A stretch of DNA of 64,000 nt, from assembly GCA_037447655.1 (NCBI GenBank), contig JBBHKE010003374.1:62001-126000 (forward strand). The letters run 5' to 3'. This stretch comes from Zygnema cylindricum (taxonomy: Eukaryota > Streptophyta > Zygnematophyceae > Zygnematales > Zygnemataceae). How positions within the stretch are numbered: position 1 is the first letter of the stretch; every line of letters starts with the position of its first letter. Of the stretch, positions 57,426-64,000 are shown in pieces. The position numbers and the translations under genes were made by a program. The notes beneath the pieces were generated by a model, which searched no databases, was not told the DNA's origin, and saw nothing but the letters and a program-made list of their open reading frames with translations.

Positions 57426-57500
57426 TTCTAATTTGAAAAACTTCCGTTGATAAATTCACAGTTTGTTGGTTTAACAGTAAATCCTCTATAATGATAAATA

Positions 57501-57933
57501 TGTTGTGTATCAACAAGAAATTTATCGCGATAAAACTGATACCGATAGCTATCAGTAATCAAATGGTCAAGGGATTTCCGAGATATCACTCCGAGACCAA
57601 CAAATTTCTTATCGGCGATAAATGGAAAAAATATAGTACGCTATAAAATAGTGATTTGTAATATATTTTATGTTTATAGCGTGGCATGCCACGTCTTCGT
57701 ATCTGTTCTATACTTTGTGTAACACAATAACGACTGTTGAGTTCGACGGAATAAAGCGTACAATTATCGCCAACAATTATAGGTATCGATGTTATCACGA
57801 GGACAAACCGATATTATTGGTTTCCTATCGGCAATAACACCAGTTTCAATATATTGTGTCAATATATCGATTATCAGCAAGCCAAAAAAAGATACATATC
57901 GATTATCAGGAAAACCTTGCCGATACACAACGC
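57501..57933. mobile_element. TIR element D5, decayed
   Basis: Left end TGTTGTGTATC, right end GATACACAACGC, TA at both borders. Internal words such as TATCGCGATAAAACTGATAC are closest to D4. Confidence 0.6.
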
Positions 57934-58196
57934 TAATGATAATGGCCGTCCAATGCTCCTTTTAGCCATAATATGCGTCCGAGAAATGCGAAATTTATTA
58001 TAAAACACAAAACGACCGCGATGGAGCCTTGGCATTGATAGTTGACCATTTAGTGGATTAATTGAGTATACACATCATTTAAAATGGATCAGGCGTGACG
58101 CATGTAGATCTACCTGGTCAGCTCTAAGAAATATCAACACTATTTGATTCCATTGGTTGAATACCCCTTGATGTAGAAATTAATGGTCCGTTTAAA

Positions 58197-58245
58197 GTAT
58201 TTTCTAGGTCTAAATAGAAATATAGAAAGAAGCCGAGGCAGTCGA
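58197..58245 (-). repeat. Fragment of the SINE-like element
   Basis: AGTATTTTCTAGGTCTAAAT followed by a GAGGCAGTC block matches the outer end of the units at 53710-54480. Confidence 0.5.
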
Positions 58246-58352
58246 ATACCCCTTGATGCATCGCGTATCGTAGAGCCAGCCAAATAACACCTGTCAAACG
58301 CTGCTAAAACATGTACATTTGTACAAGTCCGAGAAGTTCAGCGACGGTTTTA

Positions 58353-60993
58353 GGGTGAACCCCCATCAGGCGAAAAATGAGGTTCAATACTGGAAAAAGT
58401 GAATTTTCATACAGATCCAACTCATTTTCGTACATGGCCGTAATGTTTTTTTTTCAACATGATTACTGTAGATTCACCAAGATTATCCAAACTTTTGGGC
58501 GACAACATTGACCGTCCGATTATGTTTTTTCGAAGCAAGCGGTCACTTTATCTAGTTAACGCGTCGAATGGCCTCGTGCGATCCAAGATAGAAACCCTAC
58601 ATCTGGCATACGCCACGCGCCTTCAAATGGACGAGAATCAAATCCCAAGGAAAACCACGAGAAAATCTTTGTCGAAGAATGTGTGTTGACGCCTCCTCCA
58701 CCATCCGTTGACATCCGAAATATGCAGCGCCACGAAAAAAAACGAACGCCAAAACAACGATTAAAAGGACAAAACACAAAAGTACAGATTGTACCTTCAC
58801 CTAATTTAATTTTGCGGTTGGATATACAAATACGAATTCGGATATTGTGTATTTGGAATCTTTGACATGCACGTTGCTAAAAGAGGAACCTATATGCATC
58901 CAATTGAAAGAAAGCACGTACGCGATAAATTCTTTGCTGACACGACATGATGGAGAAGTGAACAAAATATTACTGCTAGTAAACGTATCTGTACGACTAA
59001 TGTTGGCGCCTGGTGGAATCGAGGCGTTAAGCGTGCCATCTAGATGTTGGGGTTTGTTTGTGACGTCGTCACAACAACAAAACGCCAAATTCGTACTGCA
59101 GCGTGCAAGTTTCGGTCTCCGTCTAACGTGTCAATTTTTTTTTATTTTTCCTAGCGTACTTTTAGGGCGTGTTCCTATGTGTTCAAGGGTTTTTTTCCGT
59201 CGTTTTCACAAAAAATGGGACTTCCAACGAGAAAATATTACGCCGTACGAAAAATGGGCAAAAACACAAGTACATTTTGCGTCATCTTGGAACTTGGAAG
59301 GTACGGCAATTTGGCGTTATTATCATCGCGACCCACTTCCAGCTCATCTTCACACTTGCACTGGAATCAAATCGCGATCTGATTTTAGTCGAAATACTAC
59401 CCTATTGACGAATAAAAAACCTGGATTATACGCGTCAAACGTTTTCAGTTTATTTTTTGCGGTTGGGATGTACACGAAAAAAAAGGTGTTTGTCCGTTTG
59501 CTTATGTTGTCCACTTGTGGGCGTCTACAAATGTCATTTTGTAGACGTAGGCGATTGCTTATGTCGTTCACGTGTGGGCTTCAACAAATGACAGTTGGCG
59601 TCGACAATTGTCCCAGTATGTCAGGAGCTCTTTGCGGCGTACAAATGTCGGCAGTTTGTTTCGAGATCGTCGGCGTCTACAAATGTCAGCACTTTGGGTT
59701 TCGCAAGTATTGGCGACGTGTACAGCTGCCACATATTCAAAATAATGAACGCGCAAGTAACGATTCACATAGGCACACTTTGAAAAGTACACCGTAAAAT
59801 CAGCGCTAAATTCCAAAATAGCGTTTCAAAATATCGGTTACATGGGAACACGCCCTTATTTTGCCTCTAGAAGAGTACAAAGTACCATAGCCGGTTATGC
59901 CGCGTGCCCCTGTACGCGAAACATTGGAATGAAACTTTAATTTTAGCGAAGATTCTCTGTAGTACTTTTCAAATGTTTCCATGTGTGAGAAGAATAGTAA
60001 CTTTGAAATGTGACAGTTGTAGACGTGGGTACAACCTGTGACAAATGAAGACTCCTACGAAACTTCGAAAAATGGCGACGTCTACAAAAGCATCGACGGT
60101 TGTAGAGTGGAGTTTTCTTTATGCCATTGTAGTTATTTAGGGAGTCATGCTACTTTTTTGACGTCATTCACACATTGAAGGGTTCGCGAGATGGCGTACG
60201 CCTTTATCTTTGGAGGTTTTACTGTAAAGATATTTTTTTTGAAGTACAAAAAAGGTACAAAATGGTACAAAATAGTACAGATTTTAGTAAACAACATCAC
60301 ATTTCCGGTAATGAAACGTCCGCCTTATCCATCAGGTCATGCCAACAAAGAAATAATAGCCTACGTGCTTTGTTACAGTTGGTACCACGTATGTGTCAAT
60401 TCACAGGTGGAGAATAGTCAAATATTTTAAAAGCATATTATGAACGTCGTATTAGTACGGACGTACCAAGTTTCAGATTGTATAAACGTTTTAAACTCTA
60501 ATTTCTGTACTTGAGTACTTTATCACTGTTTGGTATTGCGCCATTATGTTTCAAATGCAAAATTCTTTTTGTGAAGATCAATAGATGCCAAAAGGAGTGT
60601 CATAAGATATACTCCAGCAAAGGTTTTTTTGTCGGTTTCGATTGATTTTAATTCACCCTGTCTGAAGGCACGTGGCCTTTCGCAATTTTAAGATTGTCAT
60701 CAATCGAACGCCGTGGATCCTACCTTTTATTTCTAGGTATACCAACTGTATTGATCCGGTGTGTGACTCGTGTCTCCTTGAAGAACAGTTGAAGACAACT
60801 GTCAACACACTCGATAGATCGAGCGTTTGCTTCAAAAACTAAAAATCGGAGGGTCCGAAACTGTCGCCCAAAAGTTTGTAAAATCTTGACGAATCTACGA
60901 CAAACATGTTTTAAAAAAATAAAGGGAAAAAAGTACGGTTGAGTAAAGAAACATACATTTTAGAGCAAACAACCTCACTTTTTGCCAAACTAG
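58353..60993. mobile_element. F-family TIR element mosaic, first copy
   Basis: Starts GGGTGAACCCCCATCAGGCG after TTA. The right part (CCTCACTTTTTGCC near 60972) resembles an inverted inner terminus, but the exact end is unclear. Element E3 is nested inside. Internal segments at 58880-59040 and 60330-60400 are homologous to 62570-62680, the first in inverse orientation, so the region contains several rearranged copies. Confidence 0.5.
59165..59855. mobile_element. TIR element E3, PIF/Harbinger-type, nested in the F mosaic
   Basis: GGGCGTGTTCCTATGTG and CATGGGAACACGCCC are flanked by TTA on both sides (59162-59164 and 59856-59858). The interior repeats GTCTACAAATGTC several times. Confidence 0.78.
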
Positions 60994-60996
60994 TAA

Positions 60997-61742
60997 GTGT
61001 GATATTCCATTAGGCGAAAAATGGGGTTCGTTACTGGACGCCATACGTTTTCGTACAGCGCCGTACCGAGCCATACCATAATTTTTTTTTTGTCAAACGA
61101 GACATCGTTACTGGAAAGTTGTCAAAAAGCTCCATTGATGTGGGCGTAATTCTTGACTGTTAGATGTTTCACTTTTTGAGATCCTCGAAACAATCACGCA
61201 CATCATCCAATGGGACATAACTCTCCTCGCGAGGAGAGTTGTGTCCAACAGGATGATTATCATTCATTACAATCGGTACATGTTAAAAAAAAAATATATA
61301 TCTACGTTGTACAAGCGAACACAGGTGTGCATGTTGTACCTGCCATGTGCCACCTGCCATGCTAGATGCAGGGCAGCCAAAAATATCCTCGCACGCTCTA
61401 TCTGACATCCACCGACATTCAATGTTTGCTCGCGACCTTCAATGTTTGCAGCGTAATTTTGCCACTTCGTTTCGAAATTTTGATTTCAATTTTCAAAATC
61501 AAAATCTGGCCTTAAACTTTATGTAAGAATCATTAACTACTTCTGGTCGTACAGATATTTCGTTATAATTTTCCGTTTGTAGATTTTTTAAGATTTTCAA
61601 AATCTGGACTCTGACCTATGTGGCGCCAATCATAATCGATGAAGGTTTGTTACTAGCGCGACAAAATGGAGCGTACTTCCTGTAAACGCTGTTTGTAGAC
61701 TTTTTCGTACATTTATTGGGAGCGCCTAATGGAATGTTACCC
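60997..61742. mobile_element. F-family TIR element F2
   Basis: Left end GTGTGATATTCCATTAGGCG, right end CGCCTAATGGAATGTTACCC, flanked by TAA (60994-60996 and 61743-61745). Contains a perfect 22-bp palindrome at 61219-61240. About four fifths identical to 63239-63711 in the same orientation. Confidence 0.68.
61219..61240. repeat. Perfect 22-bp palindrome
   Basis: Two 11-bp halves around CTCGCGAG. A mutated version stands at the matching place in F4 (about 63464-63485). Confidence 0.85.
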
Positions 61743-61745
61743 TAA

Positions 61746-62540
61746 ATCATCGCCTGTAACACGGGCATGGATCGTGTATGGTTTATCATGCCCGTTAAAC
61801 GATCTTGCAATAACAATTCCGGATGGTCATTATCGAGATCAATTACAGTACACCTGTCAAGTTCTCAACAAAAACAATTTAAGTTTAAACTACCAAATCC
61901 ATTGTAAAGTACAAATTGTACAAAAGCTATAAAAAATGACAAAACTTGACAACATATATTGCAGCGAGTGGTATGGCTCCTATAAGATTTTCATTGCACT
62001 GACATCGAGGATGCTACATTTTGAACGATGTTCTTCGCTAAAACCAATGATCAAAAAATAGTGGTTTCACAGAAGACAAGATCATACTCAAAGCTACATG
62101 AAAGCGGACGAACGAGCGCTTCCTCAAATAGTGTGATAAATGGCCGATATCAAAAAATAGCACGACGAAAGTTTGTTACGAGATTGATTTTGTGATTTAT
62201 GCTGGATTTTTGAATGTATATTTCATGTGCAAAATTTTTCGGTTTCCGTTGGTTGCCGTCTTGACACGTATGTTCATTATAAATCGTGTAGCGACTCAAA
62301 TTTTTCTGTAAATGGTGATGTACCTCCCCGAGGTACATCACCATATCTCAAAATTTCGACGCGAATGCTTCGCGAAAAATCATCCAACGGTTAATGTTAT
62401 CTCATAAGCCCTGGGAGAATATTGGCAAGATTCTCTGTAATGTTGTTCGCGCATAAAAACAAAAGAAGAAGTACGACATAGTACCGAGAGGTCCATATTT
62501 TTGTAAACAACCTCACTTTTCGTCTGATGGAACGCCACAC
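61746..62540. mobile_element. Further F-family-related sequence
   Basis: Ends CGTCTGATGGAACGCCACAC at 62540 followed by TAA, an F-type terminus. Immediately beyond, GGGTGAACCTCTATCAGGC begins another F element in head-to-tail contact, sharing one TAA. A hairpin sits at 62312-62344. Confidence 0.45.
62312..62344. repeat. Perfect 15-bp hairpin with 3-nt loop
   Basis: ATGGTGATGTACCTC is inverted exactly at 62330-62344. There is no following T-run in either direction that would mark a terminator. Its role is unknown. Confidence 0.85.
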
Positions 62541-62543
62541 TAA

Positions 62544-63238
62544 GGGTGAACCTCTATCAGGCATTTCTAGTAATCGTACAGGGACGTTTAGTGGCAGTAA
62601 TATTTGTATCACTTCTCCATCAAGTTGTGCCAACGAGGCACCAATTGCTGACGTGTTGGATTGCGATTGGAACAACGTCGGATCTTGATCAACCGATCGA
62701 GAATATTTAAAGATTCGAATACCACAAAATTTAAACGATGTATGTACGGACGAACGCAAATTTAAATATGTAGCAGGGCTATGCTAATGTACAATTTTTG
62801 CGTTCTTGTCATTTCATTGTACCAACCGTTTCGAAATCATTTTCAAAATGGAAATTTGTACTTTATTGTTTGCCATTATGTTTTGTACCCAAAGTACTTT
62901 CCATGAAGGAAAAGAGTCGTGAGAGAGATGTCATTCGTCAATTTTTTTTGCGTCGCTTTCAAATCCGCCCTGTACGAAGGCAAGTGGTCTTTGGCAATTG
63001 TGAGGTCGTCATCGCTTGTCCGCCGTGGATGATACCTTTTTGTTTCCAAGTGTACCAATAGACACGTCCAATAGACATGTCCAGTATCTCTTAGGTCTCC
63101 TCCTTCTGAGGATAGTTGAGGAGACTTGCCACACACTGGACAAAAGGAGCGTTTGATTCGAAAACTCAAAATTGGACGGTCGAAGTTTTCACCCAAAAGT
63201 TATAAGAATCTTTACGAATCTCCAGTAATCATGTTTTA
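62544..63238. mobile_element. F-family-related sequence
   Basis: Starts with an F-type terminus. The right part (63140-63235) matches 60805-60910 (GGAGCGTTTGATTC, CACCCAAAAGTT, ACGAATCT). No coding frame is supported. Confidence 0.45.
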
Positions 63239-63711
63239 GGGTAGAATTCTATCAGACGAAAAGTGGGGTTCGTTACTGGACGTCGTACATACGTTTTCGT
63301 ACAGTGCCTTACAAAGCCGTACCTTATTTTTTTTTTGTCAGCCGAAACATCGTTACTGGAAAGCTGTCGGGAGGCTCCAATGATGTAGGCGTAATTCATG
63401 GCCGTTGGATATTCCACTTTTTCAGATCCGCGAAGCAATCGCGCACATTGTCCAGTGTCATGACACTCTCCTCGCGAGTAGAGTTGTACAATACTGGTCA
63501 TGGTAAGGTCGTGTACCGTTGGTAAGGTCGTGTACCATTGGTACACAATAAAAAGCAAAAAAATATCCACTTTGAACGAGTGATCACATGCCTACACGTC
63601 CTACAGGTCATGTGCCAATGTCATACAGGCCATGTGACGCCTGCCACGCTGGATGCAGGTGAGTTGAATATATCTTCGCACGCTTCGTCTGACATCCACC
63701 GACATTCAAAG
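63239..63711. mobile_element. F-family TIR element F4, interrupted by E4
   Basis: Starts GGGTAGAATTCTATCAGACG after TTA and follows F2 (60997-61470) block by block up to CCACCGACATTCAA, where E4 begins. Confidence 0.6.
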
Positions 63712-63714
63712 TAA

Positions 63715-64000
63715 GGGTGTGTCCCCATGTGGCTAAGTTCGGGTTTTTTTCTGTCGTTTTGCCGTAAAACTTAGCGCCGTACTGCCTAAGTTGCAACCGT
63801 ACGAAGGAATCGCAAATTTGCAGAGTACAATTTGCGTCATCCTTGAACTTAGGATGTACGAAAATTTGTCGTCTTGTGCTTTTCGACCCACTTCGACGAC
63901 AAAAAACGTCATCTTCAACCTTATGTTTAAAACACGTGCGCGATGTGATTTAAAATTAGGTTTTTTCGATTGACAAATAGGAACATATTTGCGCACGTGC
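63715..64000. mobile_element. TIR element E4, left part, runs off the window
   Basis: GGGTGTGTCCCCATGTGGC after TAA. Similar to E1 over the next 280 bp (TTTTTTTCTGTCGTTTTG, TTTTCGACCCAC). The right end is outside the window. Confidence 0.75.

Noticed and set aside
58847-59797. 316-codon open frame on the plus strand
   Set aside because: It runs across the left terminus of element E3 at 59165 and ends inside it, so it joins two unrelated elements. The 58880-59040 part has nucleotide relatives at 60330 and 62570 whose similarity is no stronger at the protein level. No known domain.
62876-63196. 106-codon minus-strand frame with CPVCGK motif
   Set aside because: It lies in F-family repeat sequence. 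The related stretches at 58459 and 60800 do not keep the frame or the cysteines.

Overview
The window is nuclear DNA of a streptophyte (land plant or charophyte alga). The evidence is four spliced or intronless genes that match plant-type families, GT-AG introns, and a dense background of small inverted-repeat transposons. The DNA methyltransferase is plant MET1-like from end to end, and the metalloprotease has the plant WSS1A layout. The lineage cannot be fixed from sequence alone. The large intergenic repeat load and the lack of recognisable LTR retrotransposon genes would fit a charophyte such as Chara, but that is only a guess.

Layout. 1-1.7 kb holds fragments of a LINE-type retrotransposon. 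2.7-8.3 kb (minus strand) is a six-exon dipeptidyl peptidase gene of the S9B/DPP8-9 class. 9.3-15.2 kb is a nest of TIR elements lying between this gene and the divergently transcribed MET1 gene (15.9-28.4 kb, plus strand, about 20 exons). MET1 is followed in convergent orientation by an intronless V-ATPase assembly factor gene (VMA22/CCDC115, 29.8-29.0 kb, minus). A four-exon WLM metalloprotease gene (WSS1A type, 32.5-35.2 kb, plus) follows. From 35.8 kb onward there is no cellular gene that I can support: TIR elements, LINE pieces at 36.7-37.8, 41.8-42.3 and 51.2-53.3 kb, about 5 kb of CTAGCTAGC-type satellite at 44.0-50.0 kb enclosed by inverted arms, a 2.6-kb foldback element at 54.2-56.9 kb, and a mosaic of further inverted-repeat elements to the end.

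The most notable observation concerns MET1. All other catalytic motifs are present and in frame, but the short coding stretch that should carry motif IV (the Pro-Cys-Gln with the catalytic cysteine) cannot be found between its neighbouring exons, and the preceding exon runs into a stop. This is a real lesion or an assembly defect, and it decides whether the gene is functional.

Other themes: at least five TIR families with consistent target-site duplications (TA, TAA/TTA, or 6 bp), several nested in one another; one TIR family built internally from reiterated CGATATATCG-like palindromes; purine (GA) tracts at every cellular gene, two of them translated; and a satellite array that lies between the arms of a foldback. 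MET1 and a DNA-protein-crosslink protease are near neighbours, which is functionally suggestive but may be chance.
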